Positions 33,087 to 43,491 of a DNA stretch of 64,000 nt are shown here, in pieces. The stretch is from Mastigamoeba balamuthi (taxonomy: Eukaryota > Evosea > Mastigamoebida > Mastigamoebidae). The stretch's first letter is position 1. Each line of letters opens with the position of its first letter. The translations under genes were made by a program, and so were the position numbers. Below the pieces are notes generated by a model. That model was given only the letters and a program-made list of their open reading frames with translations, had not been told where the DNA came from and made no database searches. The DNA lies in NCBI GenBank assembly GCA_902651635.1, contig CACRSC010000021.1:300474-364473 (forward strand), given 5' to 3'.

Positions 33087-34415
33087 ATGCCACAAAGGAA
33101 GTCTCACAAGCAGCAGAAACGCCCTCGTCAGGCGGGGCCCCAGGCGGCTGCCGAGGGCATCGAGAGCTGCATGGAGGGGGCGTGGGTGCTGCGCTCGCTG
33201 GTGCTGCCTGCCCTCAGCGAGCCGCTGGACATGGCCCACGTGGCGCTGGCGCTGCCCTGCGCCCTCGCCCGCTGCTGCATCGACCACTGCCGAGGGCGCC
33301 ACGCCGAGAGCGCGTTCGGATACGCCCTGGCCGACGCCCTGGTGAGCGCTGTTCTCGAGCAGAGAGAGCGCACAGTCGCGGCCATCCGCAGCACGAGGCC
33401 CTTCATGGACGTCCGCATGTTCGACTTCTGCAACGAGAAGAAGGAGCAGGAGGCGCTCGTGTGGGCCTGCTCCAAGCTGCCCCGCTGCCTGGGTGTCGCC
33501 CACAGCGAGGAGACCCAGAGGCACCTGGGAACCCTCTTCCGGCGTCCCAGGGAACCTCTGGAGCTGCCCCTGAAGCGCACCCTGGAGACTGTCGTGACGC
33601 TGTCGTCCATGGGTGTCTCCAGTGCCATCCGTGCCGTCTCCACTGTGCTGCAGGCGATGCGGGCTGCCTGTGCCGGGGGCCACTCGCGAGCTGTGGCGGT
33701 CCTGGGGTCGTGCTTCGGCGCTGCTGCGCGTCCCTCAGACCTTGGAGAGGCGTGCATTTCTGAGAATGCGGATCTGGTGCGGATGCTCGGGCGTCCGCCC
33801 TTCTGCCTCGGCCACGACGACGTCATGAGCGAACAGAACTCGTGTTGGCCGGCAATTGCCTCAAACGCCCTCGAGGCGGCCGCCGCGCACGGGAGGTATG
33901 CTGTCCTGCAGGCGCTGGTGGAGCCCCCGTTCAGCATCGGGTCGAGAGACGTGGACGTGGACGCTGCCGTGCAGAGTGTCCTGTTTTACAGCAATCACCA
34001 GCGTCGCCCAGAATGGTCTTTCGGCAGCACCTACCGTGATCGTTCCGCGATAGCTCATGCTCTGCTCTCGCCTCCCCTGTGCGAGCGGCTGGTCGAGGGC
34101 TCGCGGTCTGTTCTCAGGATACGCGCTCTGTTGGTTGTGCTTGAGTATCAGCCCAGCATTGCCGCTCCGCTGCTCGCAGTCGAGCTTGCTGGCAGAACCC
34201 GCCTTTCCCATGCAACGAGGAGATCTATTGTTGGCAGTCTCTCGCTACGCCGGTGCAGCAGCAGTTAAGACTCTGGGAAATCCTCCGTTCTCCTTCGGGA
34301 GGGGTGATCTTCTGCGTCATCAAACCTCAGGCACTCAGCTCCCTAATGAAGGACCCATTTTCTCTGTGCAAGGGCGACGTCACCTGGATTCTGCGACTCC
34401 ACGAGGGGGCTGGAG

Positions 34416-34451
<36 letters not shown>

Positions 34452-34480
34452 CAGATGGGCTAGGCCCACAGTGGATAGTA
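33087..34480 (+). pseudogene. PPFxLG-repeat gene, second copy, disrupted 3' half
   Basis: The first ~375 codons (MPQRKSHKQQKRPRQAG to LLAVELAGRTRLS) align almost residue for residue with the 26624 gene. It lacks a 14-residue block (DAKGSDGHPAEEIG region) and diverges after about 33965. Near 34205-34215 the homologous frame shifts and the original frame stops at 34266-34268. The next units (KTLGNPPFSFGRGDLL) are in another frame, and a second shift near 34325 returns MKDPFSLCKGDVTWIL in a third. The homology ends in a (CT)n tract at 34420-34452. It either makes a truncated 393-residue protein (33087-34268) or is a recent pseudogene. Confidence 0.7.
34418..34452. repeat. (CT)n microsatellite
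   Basis: CTCTCTCTCTCTCTTCTCTC-type run at the point where homology to the PPFxLG gene ends. It may mark the breakpoint. Confidence 0.8.
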
Positions 34481-34673
34481 GTATAAAAAAAACAAAAACA
34501 AAACCGCTCAGCAAGGATGAATACACTCTGTCGCGACTGCGCTTCCTAGAGGGCTCAACTCTGATTCGCTTTTGTATTCACTGTGTGAATAAGTTCACCG
34601 CATTTTGAGAGCGTGTCTTAGGGCATCATTCTATTGCTGGCAGCTTCCTATTGAATTTAACAGCAAGCGAAAG

Positions 34674-36890
34674 TCAACCAGAGGAATTCTGTGGCGTGGC
34701 GCGAGGATGCAATGCGCAGTAACCTACGCCTGTTCGTTCCGGGTCAGTGGGGATCACGCAGAGGCGCGCTGAACGACCGCACGTGCACGTCGTACACGCG
34801 ACGCGGGTCGTCGGAGAGGCATCGAGCAGCCAGTACCGCTGCCGCTCGCCTGTCCGCGAGTCCCGACTCCACACTGTCCTGCTCACCTCGTCGATCTCGA
34901 ACAGTGTCGACCCCGAGAACGCCAGCGACTGCCAGTCCGCTCTCTCGGGCACCGGAACGCTCAGGTATTCGAACCACCGCTGGGAGCGCACGTGCACCAA
35001 GCGACGCTTCTCCCACGCCTCGGCCACGTAGACGTCTCCGCCAATACTGCCAAGCAGACGGCCCACGGGGCACCCCGGGCGGTTGTTGTCGAGACGCCTG
35101 GGCCGGGGCTCCTCAGCGTCCCACCCGGGACTCAGCCGCACGAACCACGACCAGCGATTGTCGTGCACCCCGAACGGCCTTTGGCGAGGCATCTGGATGA
35201 AGTAGCAGTGGTTGCCGAGCTCCACACGACCGCTGTACTGCACACGGCGGAAGAGCAGCACGTCGCCTGTCTCCGCCGACACCAGCAGCACGTATCCGCG
35301 GTCGTCGTCCTTGTCCCCGTACGCGATGTTCGTCCTCGGGGGTGCGTTGACGACGAGGCCGACGACGTGGGGGTCGCACCACCTCAGAGTCACAGTCCGG
35401 TGTCCCTTGGCGACATCGGCCCGCAGCTTGGCAGCCACGCTGGGCTTGATCCCAAAGCAGCGGGGGGCGGAGGTGTCGGCGGGGTCGAGCGGCACGATGC
35501 GCAGCACAGACAGGTCATCGGGCACGTGCGCCAGCAGCAGCTCGCCGGGCCTGTCAAGCTCGAGGATCGCCTTTGCGCCGCCGCTGCAGGGGACCGTGGC
35601 CACCAGGCTGAGGGTCTGGGCGGACCACACGAAGGCGGCGTCGCGAGAGAACCCGGCGATCAGGGAGGCCGTGATGGCGCGCACACTGACGACGGGAGAG
35701 CCCTGTTGAACCTGCAGCCTGCGAGGCGCTGCGCCGCACTCGCCGAGGAGCACGAGGTCCGACCCGCGAGAGATGTGGCCGCGCCCGTCGTCGTGAACCG
35801 CTCGCACGCCCTGCCGCACGACGACGCGGCACAGCGGGACCTCACTCGGCACCTTGCTCGGCCACTGGCAGAACTCACAGACGTCCAGCACGAGGCGCTT
35901 CAGGACGGAGCTGTCGGCGAGCTGCAGTGGGCTCCTTGCCCCCACGCGCCTGTTCCGCCCCAGAGCCAGCAGGAGAGCGAGGCTCCTGCGCTGCCCCGAT
36001 GCGCAGGCGTCGCGCTCGTGGGCCTGCAGCCCGCGCTCCTCCTCCACGGCGCTGGCGGCAGCTGCGTCTTCGCTGGAGAGTGACGAGCGCCTGGCCTTGC
36101 GCGACGCCCTGGCGCACGCAATGGACGTGCCCACATGCAGTCTGCGCCGTGGCTGCGTGTGCCTCTTGAGCGCGGCTGCCACGTGGCGCTGCGCCTGGCG
36201 CTCGAGGCCGACGAGCTTCGCGATGGCGGCGTCGTGGCTGCTCAGGGCGGCCAGCAGCTCGCGCCTGCGCTCAGTGCGTGGTGCCTCTATTGCCTGAATG
36301 CGGGCAACAGCGTCGCGACGTGCCTTCTCACTCTGCTCTTTGCTGTGCGCCCTCGCGAGGTCCGCGTGCATCTGGGCCTTCGCCCGGGCTACGGCTGCCC
36401 TCTCGTCGTCGGTGCGCCGCACTCGCTCGAGCTCCAGCTCGCAGGTCTCGCGCTGGCGACGCTCGTGGGCCATGTCGGCGCGCACGCGAGCGAGGCGGGC
36501 GCTGCTCTCGGCGAGGCTCGGAGGCGGAGGGGCGGGAGCGACGGCAGCGGGGCCGTAGTGGTCCACGAGGCGCAGGCGGAGACGGCGGCGGTACTTGATG
36601 GCCAGGCGCCACAGGGGCAGCAGGCGCCCGTGCTCGTAGTCGCTGTCGTGCCCGCCGTAGGTGTCCGGCTCCGAGTCGGACGAGTACATCGCGCTGGTGA
36701 AGCCGCCGGCCAGGCGGTGCAGGCGGTATTGGCGCAGGCACTTGATGGGTCTGGGGCGCCTGTGCTCGTAGTCGCTGACGAGCTCGCTGTCGGAGTCGAA
36801 TTCCGAGACGGGCGAGTCCATCTCGGGGGTGGTGTGGCCCTCAGCCCCACGTGCTCTGTGTAGCAGGGGGATCGGTCGGTTCGAGGCCAA
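34674..36890 (-). CDS. Unrecognised 738-residue protein: acidic N-terminus, coiled coil, propeller-like C-terminus
   Basis: A single-exon gene. Residues ~25-80 contain two similar acidic units (SDSELVSDYEHRRPRPIKCL and SDSEPDTYGGHDSDYEHGRL), an internal duplication. Residues ~130-260 form an Arg/Glu coiled coil (ARVRADMAHERRQRETCELE). Residues ~320-350 (NRRVGARSPLQLADSSVLKR) share the GxxSPLxL...L pattern of the F-box-like stretch of the two pseudo-Rabs. The remaining ~380 residues are beta-rich with repeated short hydrophobic strands (AAFVWSAQTLSLVATVPCSG; DRGYVLLVSAETGDVLLFRR), suggesting a beta-propeller without clear WD or kelch signatures. An F-box plus propeller would suit a ubiquitin-ligase substrate adaptor, but this is inference. 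Confidence 0.6.
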   Translation of the reverse strand: MASNRPIPLLHRARGAEGHTTPEMDSPVSEFDSDSELVSDYEHRRPRPIKCLRQYRLHRLAGGFTSAMYSSDSEPDTYGGHDSDYEHGRLLPLWRLAIKYRRRLRLRLVDHYGPAAVAPAPPPPSLAESSARLARVRADMAHERRQRETCELELERVRRTDDERAAVARAKAQMHADLARAHSKEQSEKARRDAVARIQAIEAPRTERRRELLAALSSHDAAIAKLVGLERQAQRHVAAALKRHTQPRRRLHVGTSIACARASRKARRSSLSSEDAAAASAVEEERGLQAHERDACASGQRRSLALLLALGRNRRVGARSPLQLADSSVLKRLVLDVCEFCQWPSKVPSEVPLCRVVVRQGVRAVHDDGRGHISRGSDLVLLGECGAAPRRLQVQQGSPVVSVRAITASLIAGFSRDAAFVWSAQTLSLVATVPCSGGAKAILELDRPGELLLAHVPDDLSVLRIVPLDPADTSAPRCFGIKPSVAAKLRADVAKGHRTVTLRWCDPHVVGLVVNAPPRTNIAYGDKDDDRGYVLLVSAETGDVLLFRRVQYSGRVELGNHCYFIQMPRQRPFGVHDNRWSWFVRLSPGWDAEEPRPRRLDNNRPGCPVGRLLGSIGGDVYVAEAWEKRRLVHVRSQRWFEYLSVPVPERADWQSLAFSGSTLFEIDEVSRTVWSRDSRTGERQRYWLLDASPTTRVACTTCTCGRSARLCVIPTDPERTGVGYCALHPRATPQNSSG

Positions 36891-38282
36891 ATGAGAGCCC
36901 TGGGGCCTCTCTTCAGTTGACCCGAGAGCTTTTCGACCGCGTCGGTGCCGGTTGACTGGCCGATCACCGCGCTGTGCCCCCCGCTCGGTTGGGGGGCAAA
37001 GGGTGGCTGGAGCACGGGGCGGACTGCGTCGGTGGCGTCTCAGCGGGCATTACCGCACTCGTGGAATTCTCGGTGTGTTGCGGTCCACTGCCCTGAAGCC
37101 GCTCGGTCCCCTGTGCACTGTGGAGCGCCGCCTTCGCTCAGAGGGATCCCGTGCGTCGGTGTCGGGCAGCCCGGAGGCACCGGGTGTCTTGTCCCCACCG
37201 ACTTTTGGGCAGCGTAACGACAGCGTTTATGTTACCCACAGGCCCCAGCAGAAGAGCTGATTTCGCTGATCTGTTGCTCACTGCAGTGCGTCTCCGCCCA
37301 GAGGACGTCGTGCACAGAGGCCCAGGCGAGGACTCGCGAGCACTGCCGCTTGGGCCGAGCTTGGGAGCGCAGCGAACCCCGAGAACTCAGCCACACCAAC
37401 TCGGGTGGGAGATCCCTCGTACAGGCGACTTCAACGGTTGTGGACCTGTGACGATTGCCGGAGCGAAGGTGCAGAAACCCCTCCTCCGAGATAGACCCCG
37501 GGCCAGCCTTGCAAGGGCCACGCCCCGCGACAGCCGGCGGGCTGCGCCTGCATGACGCGGCGTTGAGGACAAATGGGGCCGGGAAATCGTCGGATGACGC
37601 ACAATCGCCTTATATCAGGGAACTTTCACGGGGGCGTACGGCACAACGGGCGCGAGCACACGCCACCCAGAGGAAAAAGCTCGAACTCCCAGTGTTTCTC
37701 GCGTTTCGCCCGGTGCAGACCCACAGAGAACCCCCTGCGAAAGACGGGAGAGCGGAAAGAAAAGTGGTAAAGGACATTCTGGGCAAAAGGAGCAAAAGGC
37801 GCCAAGCCCCTTCCTGGTCAGCGCTGGAGCCCCTGTCAAGCCGTGGGCAGCGGGGGCGGTGCCCGCACGCTGCAGTGCCCGTGCCCCGGGCCCGCACGGG
37901 GGCCCCAGCGAGCGCGCAGCGAAGGGGCAGGCAAGGGCCAATTGCGGGGCAAACCTGTTGAAAAAGACACATGACGTGCAGTTTCGGCAAAGTGCCCGTT
38001 CAAGCGTGTGCGGGAGGCGGGCCGCGGGCCTCCCGTATGCAAAGCAGCAGCGCGCTGGCGTGACCCGCGCGGGTTCCGCGTTTTCGGCGGGGCACAGAGG
38101 AGAAAAAGGAACCGCTGGCGCCGTTGGCTCTGTTTTATTTTTCCAAGCAAACAGACAGTACACTCCCGGTCGTTCCCTCACCCAGACGGGCTCACACTGC
38201 CCACAGGACGACCCCGCCACCCCCACCACCCCCCACCCCACCCGCCTGCCGCCACCCCGGAGCCCGCCAGAGAGGGGGAGAA
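36891..38282. other. 1.4-kb spacer, no gene recognised
   Basis: GC-rich, with several short open frames on both strands but none with conserved or biased coding sequence. A structured RNA in 37.3-37.6 kb was considered, but no known RNA family motif is visible. Confidence 0.4.
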
Positions 38283-39271
38283 TGAGGCTACAGATGTGCA
38301 ACCGCAACGGGCGCGAGTACTACGTGTTCAAGCGGTGGGAGCGCCGGTCCAACGACCCCACACCCGAACGCGCCGCACGGGCCATCGAGAATGGCGTCAT
38401 CTACTCGGCGTCGCGGCTGCGGCTGCTCGAGACGGCCGGGGCCATCCTGCGGGCGCCGGTCGCGCAGGACGTCGTGCTGGTGGCCAAGAACGCGCCGAGC
38501 CTGACGGGCGGCAGGGAGTCGGGCTTCTGGAAGCTGCTGACGCGCAGGCTCAGGCTCAAGAACGCCAGCAAGCGCGACATGACCGACATGCCCGTGCTGC
38601 ACGACGTCGCCGTGTGGCTGCGCGGGCGCACCGAGCAGGACCCGGCCACGCCCACGCTGTTCCCGGGGCTGCAGCAGGAGAGCTCGCCGGTCAGCCCCGG
38701 GGCCTCTGTGCTGACAGCAGTCGCTGCTGACAGGGCACCGGCGGCGGTCGTCAGCTCGCCCAGCCATTTCGCCCAGGTCATGGTGGCGGTGAGGGTCCGC
38801 TCCGGCAGGCAGGCCCCCGCCTGCGCCGAGGCGCCGTCGGCCGCCGTCGTCAGCAGCGCTGGCGCGGCGACGGTCGTCGGGGTCAAGACAGAGCCACAGG
38901 GGGAAATCCAGGGCGACGTCATCAGCGGCAGCGGCAGCAGCCCCACCGACTCGCCGGTGGCAGCCGGCTCCGAGTCGACGCCCAGCAGCTGCGTGTTCGC
39001 CGAGGGGGACTCGGACGAGTGCTGCTCGCAGTTCGAGACGGACGCGGGCTGCGGCTTCGCGTCGTGCAGCGACCAGAAGGACTTTGTCTCCGTGCCCCCG
39101 AGTACGGCCCCCCCACCCACACAGAAAGCCCCCCCCTCGTGCTCCCTCCCACCCCCCCATCCCCCTCTCCCCCCTCCAATTCTCGGGCCGATGGAAATAA
39201 ACTCCTCAGCGAACGGAGCTGACGGGCACCCGCAGTGTGGCCTCTCGATTTCCCGTTCTTCGAGGAGGTGA
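38283..39271 (+). CDS. Unrecognised protein, possibly nuclear/transcription-related
   Basis: Starts at ATG 38283 (MRLQMCNRNGREYYVFKRWE). The first ~120 residues look globular and basic (ESGFWKLLTRRLRLKNASKR; MPVLHDVAVWLRGRTEQ). The rest is Ser/Ala/Pro-rich low complexity with VVGVKTEPQGE, which contains a VKTE SUMOylation-like site. The C-terminus is ambiguous. Read through, the frame runs to TGA at 39269-39271. A likely last intron (donor GTGCCC near 39090, acceptor CCGCAG at about 39234) would instead give a short tail WPLDFPFFEEVML ending near 39282. Basic N-terminus plus acidic/Ser-rich tail is reminiscent of a transcriptional regulator, but no DNA-binding family is recognised. Confidence 0.5.
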
Positions 39272-39759
39272 TGCTCTGAGCGGGGCCATGCGCCCGCCCC
39301 CATTCAACGTCTACGCGCCGTTCTCCTCTCGTCTCACATGGATTTGACGACAAAAACAAACATAACACAACACAGCACACACACCAACCTGCACCCTTTT
39401 CCGTGGTTTTCCTCCACATACACACGCGCCTCCTTGGTTTCACCTCTTCTCTCCCCCCTGTTCAGCTGGAAACCCAACAACAATACATACAGACTTGGCC
39501 ACCGCCCCTCTCGCTTTTCCATCGCTTGCAATGTTGACTTTGCCGGGAAGACGACAGGAACGCTGCTTTGGCTACAAGCCCAGCCAACCGAAAACGCGTA
39601 GTGTCAAGGAGAAGTTTCAAATTCGCCAAGGAGGCATAGAATGTGCCGCCTTTGACTCGGGCTATCACCCGACGGTTTCTTTGCCTTTTCAACAGCACAT
39701 CTCGCGCTCGTTCTGCGAAGGAAGCACCCTTCTGTTTGTTCTATGCCCTATCTTACCCA
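39272..39759. other. Spacer, nothing recognised
   Basis: Relatively AT-rich, with a CA-rich run near 39362-39385. No gene or RNA recognised. Confidence 0.35.
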
Positions 39760-39965
39760 CAGAGAAATTCTACTCCGAGCTCCTGCGTCGGGCCGGTGGT
39801 ATTGCAGAGGGATCTCACCGTCGCGGCCACCCGCAGTACGAAGCCCTTCGCGGATGTCCGCCTGGCCAGCCTGAGCGAAAAGAAGGAGCAGGAGGTGCTC
39901 GTGAGGTCCTGCCCCCACTGTCCCTCTGCCTGGGCGATCAGGCCTCGAGGCCCCGGGGAAAGCCG
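39760..39965 (+). pseudogene. Fragment of a third PPFxLG-family copy
   Basis: The frame reads VVLQRDLTVAATRSTKPFAD then VRLASLSEKKEQEVLVRS. This is clearly homologous to LEQRERTVAAIRSTRPFMDV and FDFCNEKKEQEALVWACSKL of the intact gene at 26624. Only ~65 codons remain and the flanks lack further similarity, so this is an old, truncated duplicate. Confidence 0.65.
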
Positions 39966-40572
39966 AGCAGGGACATCACGCCCTCAGTTTTGACAACAAT
40001 GACCCCTTTAGACCATCGTACACAATCCATCATGACTGCAGGATTTATGTAGTTCATGAGCTCAATGCACTGCTGGAGAACATAGATTCATTGGGCATTT
40101 CTCTTTGATCTCTCTTCCTATTGATGAAGCCCCAATGACCCCGTAGACACATCTCTGGGGGCCTGTTTCTGAGAGTTTTTCAAGAAGACAAGCAGATCGT
40201 TTCGAGGGGGGATAGGTTTCTGACTGCACTGTTGTCAAGGACATGACCCCACTCTGGGGTGTATCTGTGAGTGTGTACGATGTCCTGTGGGTGACGGATC
40301 GTTACTGTCATGTTGATGTGTGACAGTGGCCCCATAAAAGAGTCGTGATATTACTGGGCTGATGTTGTGAAGTGTTTTGGGGGCTCACTGAGATCAGAGC
40401 ACAATGAAATTCTGTGTTCCTTAGCACTGCAGAAGCAACATCATTCACCTGGCGAGAGTCAATTGATCGGGAAGATCCTGACGAGGATCTCCAGGAGGAT
40501 TTTCTGCTGACGTCCGTGTTCTTGCAGGAGGGGACTGAGAGGCAGGAGGGGGAGGCAGAGTTGCTCATTTTA
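39966..40572. other. Spacer downstream of the ART-Sel1 gene
   Basis: Moderately AT-rich 607 bp between the PPFxLG fragment and the stop of the ART-Sel1 gene. No conserved coding or RNA feature seen. Confidence 0.35.
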
Positions 40573-43491
40573 TTAAGAATCATTTATGTGCTTGCTCTTC
40601 ATGTCTGCTTTTTCAATCCATAGGAGCGCACTCTCTGGATCTTTAGAAAGTCCAGTTCCACTATGATAGCAAGACCCCAGCTCTCTCTGTGCATCAGCGT
40701 TCCCGTGCTCGGCAGCCAGCCGAAACCACTTGACAGCCACAAGTGGGTTTTTTACAACACCCTTTCCCTTGAGATAGCACAAACCCAGAGCAGTTTGGGC
40801 CGAATCATTTCCCTGATCAGCTGCCTGCCGAAATCTGACAACAGCTTCGGGCTTGTTCTTTGGAACTCCGAATCCCCTCTGAAGGCAGTACCCGAGCTGA
40901 AGTTGTGCACTGGCATTTCCTTGGTTGGCAGCTGCCTGGAACATTCCAGCTGCCTGCCCAGGGTCCCGTTTGACACCAGAACCATTCATGTAGAGTAATC
41001 CAAGGGAGTATTGAGCCTCCGAAGACCCTTGATCAGCAGCCATACGGAACCACTTCAACGCCTCGCTGTAGTTCTGTGGTAGCCCAGTTCCCTTTGCAAG
41101 GCAGCATCCCAGCAAACATTGCCCAATCGCATTGCCCTGTTGTGCAGCATTTGTGAACCACCAAACAGCCCGAGTTTCGCTCTTGGCCACACCAGTGCCA
41201 TTAAGGAAGCACTTTCCCAGGCTGCATTGTGCCATGGAATCACCCTGTTCCGCAGCTAGTTGATACCATTTCGCTGCTTCGGCCTCATTCTTTGAAACAC
41301 CGATCCCCTTACTGAAGCACTTCGCTAGAGCACACTGGGCATTGGCAATTCGCTGCACTGCTGCCAAGTGGAACCACCGCACAGCTTCTCGCTCATCTGC
41401 TGTGACTCCATCTCCACGAAGGAAGCACATCCCAAGGGCGTGCTGTGCTCTGGCATATCCCTGGTCGGCTGAGAGACGGAATAGTTCTGCCGCTGCCTTT
41501 TCATTCCTTGCAACCCCAGAGCCGTTCCTGTAGCAGACACCAAGGTTGTACTGGGCCATGGCGACCCCTTGAGTTGCACCCATGGTGAGCCACTTGAGGG
41601 CCTCCGTCTCGTTCTTTGGCGTTCCAAGCCCTTTGCGGATGCAGTGCCCGAGACTTGACTGCGCAACAGCATTTCCCTGTCTTGCGGCAATAGTGAGCCA
41701 TCTGACTCCTTCGGGTTCGTTCTTGGCGACACCGGTTCCCGTGATGTAGCAATTTCCGAGAGCCGCTTGCGAGTCTGCACTTCCCTGGTCGGCAGCCAGG
41801 TGTAGCCACTGGACCGCGTCACTTTGGCTCTTCGCAACCCCTCGCCCGTATAGGAGACAGAGGGCGAGACTATGCTGTGCAGTGGCGTGTCCTTGGCTAG
41901 CAGCGAGATGAAAAAACCTGGCGGCCATGCAATCGTTCTTTGCGACGCCAGTGCCGGAGGCATAGCAGCTCCCGAGAATGCTCTGAGAGTCTGGGCTGCC
42001 CTGCCCTGACGCGAGATTGTGGTACTGGATCATAGCGCTGCTGTTTCCGAGTATCCTGCCGCTGAACACTCCGAGGATGCACTGGGCGAGGGGCGACACC
42101 TCTGTTCCCTGAGAAGCTGCAACGAACTGCATGATCTCCTGCTCCACTTCGGCGAGGTCCCGTTCCCTGAGACGCTGCTCCCGCTCCTTGATGAGGGTGT
42201 CCGAGCTGCCTGAGCACAGCAACGATGGCCGCCTTTCCAGCAGCAGGCGGGTGAGCAGCACTGCGGGTGCGACGAACGCCGGGTCCATACGGAGGGCGTC
42301 CTCGTTGCACTCCCACGCTCCCACGAGGTTCCCCCTGACAGAGAGACACGCGGCCTCCATTGCCTTCCGGCAGGCCGAGGGAGGTGGGCTCGGCGCTGCG
42401 ACGATGGGCTGCGAGTTCGACACCACGACGAAGAGGTGCTCTTCGTATGGGGCATTCCAGTAGGCCCCGGATTGCTGGAACTGCGCCTGCAGCGCAGCTG
42501 TCTCTGGGTGCCCGTCCTGTTCAACGTTTTCGGACACCGGGGGCTGGCCCTGGCACAGCGCTGCCCTGAGCTGTGAGGCCCCGGCTGCAGCGCTTGGCAC
42601 AGGGACGGCTGGCTGCTCCCCTGCTGCAGTGGTCGCGGTATGCGTCGCCTCCAGGGAGTTCCACGAGACCGGGGGAGGCGCACCCGAGTCCACGAGGACC
42701 TGGGACATGACGAGCACGTCGAGGCTCTCGGCGAACCCGGCGGCCCTCTTCATCGCGGGCGACATGACCTCCTCGAGGAACACGGCCGTGTTGGGCAGCA
42801 GCAGCACCTCGCTCTCGCCGCGGCACATGGTGAGCCCGTCGATGGCGCGGCCCTCGCGGACGCTGACCGACATCCACGAGCCCCTCTCGCCGTCGCTGTG
42901 CCCGTTGGCGAAGTCGACCATCACGCGGCGGTCCGTCGTGCAGCTCGTGAACGTCACCCAGACGACGCGGTTGCCGGGCCTGTACTGGGGGCTCAGCCTC
43001 GTCAGGGGCTTGTCGACGCCGCGGAAGACGGTCCCGCTGAACGCGGGCAGCCTCCGCAGCCCCGCCGCCAGGTGGCAGCTGAAGTCGCGCCACGCCGCGA
43101 GCCCCTCGTGCGTGCGACCCGCGAGGGCCGCGTTGAGCGCCCGGTAGACGTTCATCTCGTCGCTCCCGCAGAGGCTCCGCGCGTCGAGCGAGTAGTACGC
43201 GATGGCGCAGGCCTCGTCGTACGTCACCCCGCGCTCGCGCATGGCGTCGGCGACGGTCTGCGTCTCGGCGACGAAGCTGTGCACGGCCATGCGGGCGTTG
43301 CATGCGAACTGCGCGGTCCACGCGGTGCCCATCGCAGCCGCCACGGCGTCGTGGGCGCTGCTGGCGGGCACGTAGCCCTGCGGGAACAGCGCCAGCGGCA
43401 GCAGGGCCCCGCTGAGATCGTCCAGCTCGGCGCACATGCGCCCGCTGACACCGGAGGAGCTGCACATGGTTGTCTGCTCCACCCCCCGCAA
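40573..43491 (-). CDS. ADP-ribosyltransferase domain fused to 14 Sel1 repeats (972 residues)
   Basis: Single exon. Residues ~1-270 form an R-S-E class NAD-dependent ADP-ribosyltransferase domain: Arg in SGTVFRGVDKP, the Ser motif VTFTSCTTDRR, and the ExE motif GESEVLLLPNTAVFLEEV. Two glutamates two apart are typical of arginine-specific enzymes. A proline-rich linker (~290-430) follows. From ~residue 470, 14 Sel1-like repeats of 36 residues run to the end, e.g. HATAQHSLALCLLYGRGVAK and NADAQRELGSCYHSGTGLSK. Sel1 solenoids bind proteins, so they may deliver the enzyme to its target. No signal peptide is obvious (start MRGVEQTTMCSSS), so it is probably cytosolic. A CGATATCG element lies ~70 bp upstream. 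Lack of introns among intron-rich genes could mean retroposition or horizontal origin. Confidence 0.85.
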   Translation of the reverse strand: MRGVEQTTMCSSSGVSGRMCAELDDLSGALLPLALFPQGYVPASSAHDAVAAAMGTAWTAQFACNARMAVHSFVAETQTVADAMRERGVTYDEACAIAYYSLDARSLCGSDEMNVYRALNAALAGRTHEGLAAWRDFSCHLAAGLRRLPAFSGTVFRGVDKPLTRLSPQYRPGNRVVWVTFTSCTTDRRVMVDFANGHSDGERGSWMSVSVREGRAIDGLTMCRGESEVLLLPNTAVFLEEVMSPAMKRAAGFAESLDVLVMSQVLVDSGAPPPVSWNSLEATHTATTAAGEQPAVPVPSAAAGASQLRAALCQGQPPVSENVEQDGHPETAALQAQFQQSGAYWNAPYEEHLFVVVSNSQPIVAAPSPPPSACRKAMEAACLSVRGNLVGAWECNEDALRMDPAFVAPAVLLTRLLLERRPSLLCSGSSDTLIKEREQRLRERDLAEVEQEIMQFVAASQGTEVSPLAQCILGVFSGRILGNSSAMIQYHNLASGQGSPDSQSILGSCYASGTGVAKNDCMAARFFHLAASQGHATAQHSLALCLLYGRGVAKSQSDAVQWLHLAADQGSADSQAALGNCYITGTGVAKNEPEGVRWLTIAARQGNAVAQSSLGHCIRKGLGTPKNETEALKWLTMGATQGVAMAQYNLGVCYRNGSGVARNEKAAAELFRLSADQGYARAQHALGMCFLRGDGVTADEREAVRWFHLAAVQRIANAQCALAKCFSKGIGVSKNEAEAAKWYQLAAEQGDSMAQCSLGKCFLNGTGVAKSETRAVWWFTNAAQQGNAIGQCLLGCCLAKGTGLPQNYSEALKWFRMAADQGSSEAQYSLGLLYMNGSGVKRDPGQAAGMFQAAANQGNASAQLQLGYCLQRGFGVPKNKPEAVVRFRQAADQGNDSAQTALGLCYLKGKGVVKNPLVAVKWFRLAAEHGNADAQRELGSCYHSGTGLSKDPESALLWIEKADMKSKHINDS

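Noticed and set aside
37320-37560. Possible structured RNA (SRP, RNase P or snRNA-like)
   Set aside because: No diagnostic core motif of any of these families is visible.
43224-43451. Alternative frames over the ADP-ribosyltransferase domain
   Set aside because: They are Arg/Pro-rich shadows; the 972-codon frame carries all motifs.
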